Origin: QFOX01 sp044237845 | GTDB taxonomy: Bacteria; Pseudomonadota; Alphaproteobacteria; Rickettsiales; UBA3002 | Reading direction: 5' to 3' | Assembly: GCA_044237845.1 (NCBI GenBank) | Contig: JBIIEL010000041.1 | Location: 1 to 17,109 of the forward strand | Length of the DNA: 17,109 nt | Part shown: positions 1 through 6,876 of the stretch, piece after piece | How the letters are laid out: the number at the start of each line of letters is the position of its first letter | How positions within the stretch are numbered: position 1 is the stretch's first letter | Position numbers and translations under genes: made by a program | Notes under the pieces: generated by a model | Told to the model about the DNA's origin: nothing | The model's input: the letters and a program-made list of their open reading frames with translations, nothing else | Databases searched by the model: none

Positions 1-1
1 G

Positions 2-319
2 CCGTGGAAATCCTGCTACGTGGCGACGCAAACCTATGACGGCGACACCACCTTCACGCTCGCCGATTCCGGGCATGTGGCGGGGGTCATCAACCCGCCC
101 GCCAAGCAGAAATACTGCTATTGGACGAACGCAAAAACCCCGCCGAAAGCGGATGACTGGTTCGCGAGCGCCAAGGAAATTCCCGGTTCCTGGTGGCCGC
201 ACTGGCATGAATGGCAAAAAACCCGCGTCGGCAAAATGGTGCCCGCCCGCAAACCCGGCAACGCCCGCTACAAACCCATTGAGCCAGCCCCCGGGCGCTA
301 TGCGCGGGTGAAGACGTAA
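2..319 (+). CDS. phaC: Class I poly(3-hydroxyalkanoate) synthase, C-terminal fragment
   Basis: This is the last 105 codons of a gene whose start lies left of the window; the frame opens at base 2. PHA synthase polymerises hydroxyacyl-CoA into polyester storage granules in the cytoplasm. The fragment carries the conserved block SGHVAGVINPP (residues 23-33 of the fragment), whose His (base 74) is the expected catalytic His of the Cys-Asp-His triad. Further on come the family-typical PGSWWPHWHEW and the C-terminal KPIEPAPGRY. The catalytic Cys and Asp are outside the window. A GTG at base 20 is only an internal codon, because the reading frame and the similarity continue upstream of it. The stop lies 6 bases from the stop of the opposing gene. 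Identification rests on remembered family motifs and is strong. Confidence 0.93.
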   Translation, partial: PWKSCYVATQTYDGDTTFTLADSGHVAGVINPPAKQKYCYWTNAKTPPKADDWFASAKEIPGSWWPHWHEWQKTRVGKMVPARKPGNARYKPIEPAPGRYARVKT

Positions 320-325
320 CCGCCG

Positions 326-1315
326 TTAGCCTTGCGCTAAAAACATCTCAGCCAATGTGTGATAGACGGGGATCCCCACAATCACATTAAATGGAAACGT
401 AATCGCCAGTGAAAGTGGTACATAAACCCCCGCTTTGGCCTCCGGCAGTGCGAGGCGCATCGCCGCGGGCACCGCGATATAGGACGCACTGGCGCACAGA
501 ATCATGAACAGCGTACCAGTGCCCACATCAACCCCAAGCAGCGATGATATCGCAAGCCCGATCGCCCCGCCAATCACAGGCATGTAAATACCAAACGCGG
601 CGAGGCTCCACGTAAAATTCCGCAGCTCGTGGAAATTCTTCGACACCAGCAGCCCCATATCGAGCAGGAACAGCGCCAGCACGCCTTGAAACGGCGTCAC
701 CAGAAAACCTTCCATTTTCTCCATGCCGGAATCGCCGGTAATAATACCAATAATGAGTGCACCAAAAATCAGCAGAATCGAGCCGTTGGTAAAAATCTCG
801 CGGCTGAGTTTTTTCTCTTCCTGCGCGTGGGTTCGCGTTTCCGGCGCGGCGCGATGCGCAATAAACAGTGCCGAGACAATCGCCGGCGCCTCCATCAGCG
901 CCAGCACGCCCACAATATACCCCGCGAAGGCGATATCATGCTCTTTCAGGAACGCCATGCCCGTCACGAATGTCACCATGCTGATCGAGCCATAATGCCC
1001 CGCCACCGCCGCCGCTGTCGGGCTATCGATACGCGTCGTCAACCGCAGCAGGCTATAGGCAACAAACGGCAGCAACAGGCTCACCATGAATCCAGCAAAA
1101 ATCACCAGCATAATCTGCGATGTGAATTCTTCCGTCGCGGCAATCGCCACACCGCCTTTAAAGCCAATCGCCATCATCAGATAGAGCGAGAGATAGCGGC
1201 TGATACTGTCGGGCACGTTGAGGTCGGACTTGACCAGCCCCGCAATAATCCCCAGCGTAAAAAACAGTACCCCCGGCGAAAGCAGGTTGTTGCTGATACT
1301 GGATAACAGTTCCAT
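326..1315 (-). CDS. SbtA-type sodium-dependent bicarbonate transporter family protein
   Basis: A 329-residue, very hydrophobic protein with about ten predicted membrane segments in two halves, joined by a charged loop near residues 155-175 (rich in E, K and R). It matches the SbtA/DUF897 family. The most telling block is ASYIAVPAAMRLALPEA followed by YVPLSLAITFPFN and GIPVYH near the C-terminus; AGHYGSISMVTF in the first half is also typical. Cyanobacterial SbtA imports bicarbonate with Na+, but the substrate of proteobacterial relatives is much less certain, so I leave the gene symbol empty. I chose ATG at 1315 because an AAGGAG site (complement of 1323-1328) lies 7 bases upstream; a GTG at 1318 is the alternative. 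No SbtB (PII-like regulator) gene is visible beside it. It converges on phaC and diverges from yebC. Confidence 0.85.
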   Translation of the reverse strand: MELLSSISNNLLSPGVLFFTLGIIAGLVKSDLNVPDSISRYLSLYLMMAIGFKGGVAIAATEEFTSQIMLVIFAGFMVSLLLPFVAYSLLRLTTRIDSPTAAAVAGHYGSISMVTFVTGMAFLKEHDIAFAGYIVGVLALMEAPAIVSALFIAHRAAPETRTHAQEEKKLSREIFTNGSILLIFGALIIGIITGDSGMEKMEGFLVTPFQGVLALFLLDMGLLVSKNFHELRNFTWSLAAFGIYMPVIGGAIGLAISSLLGVDVGTGTLFMILCASASYIAVPAAMRLALPEAKAGVYVPLSLAITFPFNVIVGIPVYHTLAEMFLAQG

Positions 1316-1435
1316 CACGCGGCTCCTTGTAAGTTCGCCCGCTTATGCCCGAATCCTCACGATTTGGAAATACTATCTTTGTATCCCCCTATCCCCCTCT
1401 GAGGGCGCGGCGCGTAGGTTACAGCGCTTCACGAA

Positions 1436-1464
1436 TTGACCTCTGCGCGAACTAAGGCTAAAGC
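1436..1464 (+). promoter_or_regulatory. Possible promoter of yebC-ruvCAB
   Basis: TTGACC (1436-1441) and TAAAGC (1459-1464) are separated by 17 bases and sit about 37 bases before the yebC start, in the gap between two divergent genes. The -35 match is good and the -10 match only moderate. This is a sigma-70-like guess from sequence, not a demonstrated site. Confidence 0.35.
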
Positions 1465-1500
1465 TACTAAAAGCTCACATCTAACCACTGAAAACTCCCC

Positions 1501-2247
1501 ATGGCCGGTCATTCACACGCAGCAAACATCGCCCGTCGCAAAGGCGCGCAAGACATTAAACGCGGGAAGATTTTCACCAAAATCGCCCGCGAAATCATCG
1601 TCGCGGCCAAAGGCGGGCCGGATATTAACTTCAACGCCAAGCTGCGCACCGTGGTCATCAAGGCGCGTCAGGCGGGCATGGCGAAAGACCGCATCGACGC
1701 CGCGATTGCCAAAGGCTCCGGCGCGGGCACGGCGGAGAATTACGAGACCGTGCGTTATGAAGGCTATGGCGCGGGTGGCATCGCCGTGTTTGTCGACGCG
1801 CTGACGGATAACCGCAACCGCACCGCAGCTGATCTGCGTTCCGTCTTCACCAAAAACCACGGCAACATGGGCGAATCCGGCTCTGTCGCCTTCATGTTCG
1901 AGCATGTCGGCATCATCGAATACCCCGCCGAGCGCGTGCTCGAGGACGCGATGCTCGACGCCGCCATCGAGGCCGGCGCTGAGAATTGCGAGACGGCGGA
2001 GGGCATCCACACCATCACCACCACGTTTGAATCCCTCGCCGCGGTGCGCGACGCACTCAGCAAAAAATTCGGCGATGCGAAGAGCGCAAAACACACCTTC
2101 CTCGCCAAAACCACCAACAGCGTGTCGTTCGACGACGCCGAAAAACTCATGGAACTGGTGGAAGCACTGGAAGATAACGACGACGTGCAGGAAGTCTATA
2201 CCAATGCCGATTTCTCGCCAGAAGTGCTGGCAAAGTTGAGTGCGTGA
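1501..2247 (+). CDS. yebC: YebC/PmpR/TACO1 family protein
   Basis: This 248-residue protein has the full family length and opens with MAGHSHAANIARRKGAQD, the N-terminal signature. GKIFTKIAREI and a GGPDINFNAKLR stretch follow, then YEGYGAGGIAVFVDALTDNRNRT and the FTKNHGNMGESGSVAFMF block. Family members are cytoplasmic. They were annotated as transcription regulators, and some are now linked to translation through hard-to-read sequences such as proline runs. The start is fixed by the N-terminal signature; no clear ribosome binding site precedes it. Most relatives have a Trp and basic residues in the first block (GHSKWANIKHRK) that are changed here to A/A/R. In many proteobacteria yebC lies directly before ruvC; here two small genes intervene. 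Confidence 0.95.
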   Translation: MAGHSHAANIARRKGAQDIKRGKIFTKIAREIIVAAKGGPDINFNAKLRTVVIKARQAGMAKDRIDAAIAKGSGAGTAENYETVRYEGYGAGGIAVFVDALTDNRNRTAADLRSVFTKNHGNMGESGSVAFMFEHVGIIEYPAERVLEDAMLDAAIEAGAENCETAEGIHTITTTFESLAAVRDALSKKFGDAKSAKHTFLAKTTNSVSFDDAEKLMELVEALEDNDDVQEVYTNADFSPEVLAKLSA

Positions 2248-2248
2248 G

Positions 2249-2560
2249 ATGACAGCAATTTTACTTTTCTGCCTTTTCTTTTTGATAATTCCCTTTGCCT
2301 TATTTGTCTTGATACTCAGGTTCTACCGATTTCTGCTAGGCTTCAGTTGGCTTCATGCTGCAATAGCAACACTGGTTGTTTTTGTACCCGGATCACTAGC
2401 TGTCTTTATGATTGTATTAGAAGGTATTGGAAGGAGAGATGAAGAAATGGACAGTTGGTATAAGTATAACATGGCGCCGCTTTTGATTTTGGGCGGTCTA
2501 TTTGTACTCAATTTTGTTATCGTCATCCTTCGCCGCCGCCGATTAAAAAGGGGCGCATAG
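2249..2560 (+). CDS. Small hypothetical membrane protein
   Basis: A 103-residue protein that I do not recognise. It shows about three hydrophobic segments (roughly residues 3-24, 33-56 and 75-94), a short acidic loop with RRDEEMDSWYKY near residues 62-73, and a strongly basic end, RRRRLKRGA. ATG at 2249 begins one base after the yebC stop. A GTG at 2240, overlapping yebC, would add three residues. The coding sequence is clearly more AT-rich and uses more A/T third bases than yebC or ruvC on either side, which hints at a different origin or relaxed constraint. Its end is one base from the next small gene, so translational coupling is likely. The basic C-terminus suggests that it faces the cytoplasm. 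Confidence 0.7.
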   Translation: MTAILLFCLFFLIIPFALFVLILRFYRFLLGFSWLHAAIATLVVFVPGSLAVFMIVLEGIGRRDEEMDSWYKYNMAPLLILGGLFVLNFVIVILRRRRLKRGA

Positions 2561-2561
2561 C

Positions 2562-2837
2562 ATGGCGCGTTTTCTTCTCTTTTTCATTCCCATCCTCACC
2601 TTTCTAGTGCCAGCGCGCTGGTTCGGTTTCTACGCCGCGTTGATGTTTGCTGGCGTGATTTACATGGTGGTGATGTTCACCCTCCTGCCCGGTCAATCGG
2701 CCGAGGCATTCGCCGATTTCGGCATCGACATGGTCGCCGCCTATATGCTGCTGAACCTGGTGCTGCTCGCAGTGCGCCGCCACCTCATCCGCCGCGCGCG
2801 CGAACGCATCACCAAACTCCCCGCGCCGAAAGAATGA
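2562..2837 (+). CDS. Small hypothetical membrane protein
   Basis: A 91-residue protein that I cannot assign to a named family. Hydrophobic stretches lie near residues 3-17, 21-43 and 52-71, followed by a basic tail (VRRHLIRRARERITK). ATG at 2562 follows the previous stop by one base, and the stop overlaps the ruvC start as ATGA (2834-2837), so the gene sits inside a tightly packed operon. Base and codon use resembles the surrounding GC-rich genes, unlike the AT-rich gene just before it. The two small proteins share size, a three-segment hydrophobic layout and an LN-hydrophobic-RR ending, so they may be distant relatives. This is suggestive only. Confidence 0.72.
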   Translation: MARFLLFFIPILTFLVPARWFGFYAALMFAGVIYMVVMFTLLPGQSAEAFADFGIDMVAAYMLLNLVLLAVRRHLIRRARERITKLPAPKE

Positions 2838-3328
2838 GCTACACGCAGCGCATTCTCGGCATCGACCCGGGTCTTGTCTCCACCGGCTGGGGCATCATCG
2901 AAAGTAAGGGCGCAAGTTTAAGCTTCATCGGCTGCGGCACGATTGCGCCGAACGTGAAGCTGCCGCTCTCGGAGCGTCTCGCGTTTTTGCACCATGAGCT
3001 CAACAAAATCATCGCCCAGCATCAGCCGCAGACGGCGGCGATCGAGGAAACCTTCGTCACCCAGAACGGCGCATCCACCCTCAAGCTCGGGCAGGCGCGC
3101 GGCGCGCTGATCGTCACCCTCGCTGCGAACAACCTCCCCGTGGCGGAATACGCCACCCGCCTCGTCAAAAAAGCCATCGTCGGTACCGGCACGGCGGATA
3201 AAAACCAGATGGGGCAGATGGTCGGCGTGCTGCTCCCCGCCGCACGCGAACCGCTCAAAGCCTGCAAGCACGACGCCGCCGATGCACTGGCGATTGCGAT
3301 TTGCCATGCCCATCAGGCAAAGTGGTGA
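2834..3328 (+). CDS. ruvC: Crossover junction endodeoxyribonuclease RuvC
   Basis: This 164-residue enzyme is the Holliday-junction resolvase that nicks two opposed strands at junctions held by RuvAB. It has an RNase H-like fold. The four expected metal-binding acidic residues are visible: D11 in GIDPG, E71 in AAIEETFV, and D147 and D150 in KHDAADALAIA. The LKLGQARGA helix and the GTGTADKNQM region are also typical. Length is normal for the family. The start overlaps the upstream small membrane-protein gene by four bases (ATGA). It leads the ruvC-ruvA-ruvB set but is separated from ruvA by about 170 bases of palindromic non-coding DNA, so ruvA may have separate expression control. Confidence 0.96.
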   Translation: MSYTQRILGIDPGLVSTGWGIIESKGASLSFIGCGTIAPNVKLPLSERLAFLHHELNKIIAQHQPQTAAIEETFVTQNGASTLKLGQARGALIVTLAANNLPVAEYATRLVKKAIVGTGTADKNQMGQMVGVLLPAAREPLKACKHDAADALAIAICHAHQAKW

Positions 3329-3353
3329 CATTTAGCGGTGCGTAGCCTTCCAT

Positions 3354-3420
3354 GGCGAGCCGGAGCGAAGCGAACGAGGGGGTTAACCATGACTCAATGT
3401 CATGTTTAACGGGGCTCGCC
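3354..3420. repeat. Compound palindrome between ruvC and ruvA
   Basis: An outer pair GGCGAGCC (3354-3361) and GGCTCGCC (3413-3420) encloses an inner hairpin, GTTAACCATGAC (3382-3393) with GTCATGTTTAAC (3399-3410). The inner arms differ at one position and have a 5-base loop. The outer arm also lies inside a small GGGGC-TC-GCCCC hairpin. No T-run follows, so this does not look like a simple intrinsic terminator. It resembles a REP-type or other short mobile palindrome, or a structured operon spacer. Confidence 0.6.
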
Positions 3421-3426
3421 CCCATC

Positions 3427-3439
3427 GCAGCGAAGCTGC
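3427..3439. repeat. Small hairpin upstream of ruvA
   Basis: GCAGC (3427-3431), loop GAA, GCTGC (3435-3439) is a perfect 5-base stem just right of the compound palindrome. A similar GCAGC-TTT-GCTGC stem stands before the repeat in the cpoB-tilS junction (about 10725-10737), so it may be a recurring part of the intergenic repeats. Confidence 0.45.
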
Positions 3440-3499
3440 CACTTAATAACTCATGCGTCCCACTCGACTCTCCCATTAAATTGCGGTAATGCTCGACGC

Positions 3500-4129
3500 A
3501 TGATTGGAAAACTCACAGGCCGTGTCGATGACGTCGCCGAGGATCACCTGATTCTCGATGTGGGCGGCGTGGGCTATCTGGTGTTCGCGAGTGGCAAAAC
3601 GTTGGGTGCACTTCCCCCGCGTGGAGGCGCCGCAACCTTGCTCACCGAAACCCATGTGCGCGAAGATCATATTCACCTGTATGGCTTCGCCACAGTGGCC
3701 GAGCGTCAATGGTTCCGCACCCTCACCACGGTGCAGGGCGTCGGCGTAAAAATGGCGATGGCGATTCTCTCCGCCATGGCGCCGGAGCAGATTCTCACCG
3801 CCATTGTCGCGCAGGATAAAAAGGCGCTCACCGTGGTCAGCGGCGTCGGCCCCAAACTGGCGGAGCGCATCGTGACCGAGCTGAAATCCCAAGCCGTGAA
3901 GCTCGGTGCGGCGGGCTTCAGCATTCCAGCCGCGCATGCGGGCGCCACGAAAGGTAAAAAAGCAAATGCCTCGACCGGAACGGTCATCGAAGATGCACTC
4001 TCCGCACTTGTCCATCTCGGTTATAACCGTTCGGACGCCTTCACGGCCGTCATGCGCATTCAACAGGCTGCGCCTGAGGCGAAATTAGACCAGCTGATTC
4101 GTGACTCTCTGCGGGAGCTGGCGGCATGA
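3500..4129 (+). CDS. ruvA: Holliday junction branch migration complex subunit RuvA
   Basis: This 209-residue protein binds four-way DNA junctions as a tetramer and recruits the RuvB motor. Domain I is the OB-fold, MIGKLTGRVD through HLYGF (residues 1-63). Two helix-hairpin-helix motifs follow, VQGVGVKMAMAILS (78-91) and VSGVGPKLAERIVT (113-126). A flexible linker rich in Ala and Lys runs from about 134 to 160, and the RuvB-contacting C-terminal domain occupies about 160-209. ATG at 3500 gives the standard N-terminus but has no clear Shine-Dalgarno site. The stop overlaps the ruvB start by four bases (ATGA at 4126), so the two are probably translationally coupled. Confidence 0.96.
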   Translation: MIGKLTGRVDDVAEDHLILDVGGVGYLVFASGKTLGALPPRGGAATLLTETHVREDHIHLYGFATVAERQWFRTLTTVQGVGVKMAMAILSAMAPEQILTAIVAQDKKALTVVSGVGPKLAERIVTELKSQAVKLGAAGFSIPAAHAGATKGKKANASTGTVIEDALSALVHLGYNRSDAFTAVMRIQQAAPEAKLDQLIRDSLRELAA

Positions 4130-5163
4130 CCTCCCTCACCACTGCAGAGAAAATCGAAAGCGACGTGGTCGAACACACGATTCGCCCCACCGCGCTGAGT
4201 GATTTCACCGGCCAGCCGCAGGTGATCGAGAATCTCGACATCTTCATCCGTGCTGCGAAAAAACGCGGCGAGGCGCTCGACCATGTGCTGCTTTACGGCC
4301 CTCCCGGCCTCGGCAAAACTACCCTCGCCCACATCGTCAGCCGCGAGATGGGCGTCAATTTCCGCGCCACCTCGGGACCGCTGCTCACCAAGGCGGGCGA
4401 CCTCGCCGCCATCCTCACCAACCTGCAGGCGAACGACGTGCTGTTCATCGACGAAATCCACCGCCTGAATTCTGCGGTGGAGGAAGTGCTCTACCCGGCG
4501 ATGGAAGATTTCAAGCTCGACCTCATCATCGGCGAAGGCCCCTCCGCGCGCACGGTGCGGATTGATTTGCCGCCCTTCACACTCGTCGGCGCGACGACGC
4601 GGATTGGCTTGCTGACGGGGCCACTGCGCGACCGCTTCGGCATTCCGCTCAAGCTCAATTTTTATGACGTCGCGGAGCTGAAAAAAGTGGTCAGCCGCGC
4701 CGCCGCGCTCTTCAACGTCAACCTCGCGGCGGATGGCGCGAACGAGATTGCCCGCCGTGCCCGTGGCACACCGCGCATCGCCGTGCGTCTGCTCAAGCGC
4801 GTGCGCGACTTCGCCCACGCCAACAGCGAGGACACCATCACCGCGAAAATGGCGAATGCGACCTTGAAGCGCCTCGATGTAGACGCACTCGGCCTCGACG
4901 CCTCCGACCGCCGCTACCTGAATTTCATCGCCGAGCATTACGAGGGCGGCCCCGTCGGCATCGAAACCATCGCCGCCGCACTGAGTGAAGCGCGCGATTC
5001 GCTCGAAGAAACCATCGAGCCATTTTTGCTACAGCTTGGCTTCATCCAGCGCACCCCGCGCGGGCGCATGCTCACCGCCACCGCCTACGGCCATCTCGGC
5101 CTCAAACCCCCGCGCAAACCCATTACGCCCGAGCAGCTCGGATTACTCGACAGCGAATCATGA
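4126..5163 (+). CDS. ruvB: Holliday junction ATP-dependent DNA helicase RuvB
   Basis: This 345-residue AAA+ motor drives branch migration of Holliday junctions together with RuvA. Visible motifs in order are Walker A GPPGLGKT (58-65), Walker B VLFIDEIH (105-112), sensor 1 VGATTR (154-159) and the arginine-finger region LRDRFG (167-172). A winged-helix DNA-binding domain lies at the C-terminus, containing FLLQLGFIQRTPRGR. Length is normal and all key residues are present. The start overlaps ruvA by four bases and the stop overlaps the ybgC start (ATG at 5160), so recombination and envelope genes are physically joined in one transcription unit. Confidence 0.97.
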   Translation: MTSLTTAEKIESDVVEHTIRPTALSDFTGQPQVIENLDIFIRAAKKRGEALDHVLLYGPPGLGKTTLAHIVSREMGVNFRATSGPLLTKAGDLAAILTNLQANDVLFIDEIHRLNSAVEEVLYPAMEDFKLDLIIGEGPSARTVRIDLPPFTLVGATTRIGLLTGPLRDRFGIPLKLNFYDVAELKKVVSRAAALFNVNLAADGANEIARRARGTPRIAVRLLKRVRDFAHANSEDTITAKMANATLKRLDVDALGLDASDRRYLNFIAEHYEGGPVGIETIAAALSEARDSLEETIEPFLLQLGFIQRTPRGRMLTATAYGHLGLKPPRKPITPEQLGLLDSES

Positions 5164-5609
5164 CCCCCCATCTCAAAGACGACAGCTTCTTCTACCCCAC
5201 CCGTGTGTACTACGAGGACACGGATGCGGGCGGCGTGGTGTATCATTCGAATTACTACAAACTCTGCGAGCGCGCGCGGACGGAATGGCTACGCGCCATA
5301 GGCATCCCCAACCAAACACTGGTGGATGAGCATGGGGTGATGTTCGTCGCCCGCCGCTCGCAAATCGAGTGGATAAAACCCGCGCGCCTCGACGACCAGC
5401 TGATGATTGAAACCCGCTTGTCAGGCATCGGTAAAGTGCGTATTACCTTGCGCCATACGGTGCGTCGCGACGATACGGTGCTGTGTGTCATCGACCTTGA
5501 AATGGTAGCGGTGAACCGCAATATCATCCCAACCGCCCTGCCTGCCGCGCTGCTTGCCAAGTTGCCTGCAGCGGACAGAATTGAAGAAAAAAGAGAACAT
5601 AAGGAGTAA
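5160..5609 (+). CDS. ybgC: YbgC-type acyl-CoA thioesterase (Tol-Pal associated)
   Basis: A 149-residue hotdog-fold 4-hydroxybenzoyl-CoA thioesterase family protein. The active-site block YYEDTDAGGVVYHSNYYK includes D22, the expected catalytic Asp, and is followed by ERARTEWLR. Family members hydrolyse short- or long-chain acyl-CoA or acyl-ACP in the cytoplasm, and YbgC heads the tol-pal operon in many proteobacteria. The physiological substrate here cannot be read from the sequence. The start overlaps the ruvB stop by three bases. The end lies three bases before the tolQ start codon, and the tolQ ribosome binding site AAGGAG (5601-5606) is inside the last ybgC codons. Confidence 0.93.
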   Translation: MTPHLKDDSFFYPTRVYYEDTDAGGVVYHSNYYKLCERARTEWLRAIGIPNQTLVDEHGVMFVARRSQIEWIKPARLDDQLMIETRLSGIGKVRITLRHTVRRDDTVLCVIDLEMVAVNRNIIPTALPAALLAKLPAADRIEEKREHKE

Positions 5610-5612
5610 CCT

Positions 5613-6413
5613 ATGCCACTGAGTACCGCCGCCCCTGTCACAGGGGTCAACGCTGCCGACGTCGCAGGAACCGCCGCTAACGTCGCAATGGCCGGTACGT
5701 CGGATATGTCGTTGATCGGCCTCATGCTGCACGCACATCCGCTGGTGCTCATCATCACCCTCACGCTGGTGGGTATGTCGGTGGCATGCTGGGCGATCAT
5801 CATCGAGAAATACCTCGCATTGCGTAGCGTGAACGAGCGCACCAGCCAATTTGAAACCGAGTTCTGGCAAGCCGAAGCGCTCGACAAATATTACGAGCGC
5901 GTGAAGAAGCGTAAATCATCGCACCCGCTGGCACTCATGTTCACCGCCGCAATGGATGAATGGTTCCGTAGCCGCAGCAAAACGCAGGAGCGCGTGGTGC
6001 CTGGGCGCACGAGCGGAAGCAGCAACGAGCTCAACATTTCCATCAAAGAGCGCATCATCCAGATGATGTCCGTCACCCGCAACCGCGAGATGGAACGGCT
6101 CGAAAAAGGCCTTGGCTTCCTTGCCACCTGCGGGTCGTCGGCACCGTTTATCGGCCTGCTCGGCACCTGTATCGGTATCATCAACTCTTTCACCTCCATC
6201 GCCAGCTCGCAGAACACTTCGCTGGCCGTCGTTGCGCCGGGTATTGCGGAGGCATTGTTTGCCACCGCAATTGGTCTGTTCGTCGCTATTCCGGCGGTGA
6301 TTGCATTCAACCGCTTCAATGGCGAGCTCAACCGCCTCGCCGGTAAGCTCGAAGACTTCTCGACCGAATTCCACATGCTGCTGTCGCGCCAGCTCGATAA
6401 GGGTAGCCACTAA
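5613..6413 (+). CDS. tolQ: Tol-Pal system proton channel subunit TolQ
   Basis: A 266-residue inner-membrane protein of the MotA/TolQ/ExbB family. With TolR it forms the proton-driven motor that energises TolA. Three hydrophobic segments are visible at about 43-64, 167-190 and 212-233, with the large cytoplasmic loop between the first two. Signature stretches are LGFLATCGSSAPFIGLLGTCIGIINSF split around the second segment, and VAPGIAEALFATAIGLFVAIPAV in the third. The N-terminal 30 residues are an Ala/Thr-rich extension, longer than in E. coli TolQ, which may be real or may mean a later start. ATG at 5613 has a strong AAGGAG site 6 bases upstream, favouring the long form. The stop overlaps the tolR start by one base. 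Confidence 0.96.
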   Translation: MPLSTAAPVTGVNAADVAGTAANVAMAGTSDMSLIGLMLHAHPLVLIITLTLVGMSVACWAIIIEKYLALRSVNERTSQFETEFWQAEALDKYYERVKKRKSSHPLALMFTAAMDEWFRSRSKTQERVVPGRTSGSSNELNISIKERIIQMMSVTRNREMERLEKGLGFLATCGSSAPFIGLLGTCIGIINSFTSIASSQNTSLAVVAPGIAEALFATAIGLFVAIPAVIAFNRFNGELNRLAGKLEDFSTEFHMLLSRQLDKGSH

Positions 6414-6865
6414 TGGGTGCTTCCATGAACAGTGGCGGCGGGCGACGCGGGCGGCGCAGCACCCGTGCAGCGGGCGGCTTTAACGACATCAACATCACGC
6501 CTTTCGTGGATGTGATGCTGGTACTGCTCATCATCTTCATGGTCACCGCGCCGATGATGACTTCAGGCATCACGGTCGACCTGCCGAAGACCAAATCCAC
6601 CGCCCTTGGCGGCAACGACGAACCTATCAGCGTCACCATCAAGCGCGACGGCACCGTTTATATCCAGAACAGTGAGATCCCTGCCGATACGGTGGGTGAG
6701 AAACTGAAAGCCATCCTCGGCGAGAAGGTCGAAACGCGGATTTTTGTGCGCGGCGACACTGCGGTTGATTACGGCGCAGTGATGAAAATCATCAGCCAGA
6801 TCACGCTCGCGGGCTACAGCAAAGTCGCACTGCTCACCGACCAGTCGGGCGTGAAGGAGAAATAA
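6413..6865 (+). CDS. tolR: Tol-Pal system protein TolR
   Basis: A 150-residue ExbD/TolR family protein with a short basic Gly/Arg-rich cytoplasmic tail (residues 1-22), one membrane helix (about 32-50) and a periplasmic domain. The helix contains the FVDVMLVLLIIFMV motif, in which D33 is the expected proton-carrying Asp. The periplasmic part holds the DLPKT stretch after the helix and the VRGDTAVDYGAVMKI motif near the C-terminus. It works as the TolQ partner in the proton motor. The start overlaps the tolQ stop (TAATG). A second in-frame ATG four codons later is possible but less coupled. Confidence 0.96.
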   Translation: MGASMNSGGGRRGRRSTRAAGGFNDINITPFVDVMLVLLIIFMVTAPMMTSGITVDLPKTKSTALGGNDEPISVTIKRDGTVYIQNSEIPADTVGEKLKAILGEKVETRIFVRGDTAVDYGAVMKIISQITLAGYSKVALLTDQSGVKEK

Positions 6866-6876
6866 CACATCCACCC

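Noticed and set aside
629..1306. 225-codon plus-strand frame opposite the SbtA-like gene
   Set aside because: The translation is an artefact rich in His, Arg and Gln, while the minus strand gives a coherent ten-segment membrane protein with a good ribosome binding site.
3255..3476. 73-codon minus-strand frame in the ruvC-ruvA gap
   Set aside because: It runs through the palindromic repeat and the end of ruvC, without start signals or protein-like composition.
4060..4938. Long minus-strand open frame (292 codons) opposite ruvB
   Set aside because: It lies wholly antisense to a gene with all RuvB motifs. Long shadow frames are expected in GC-rich coding DNA, and its translation is compositionally odd.
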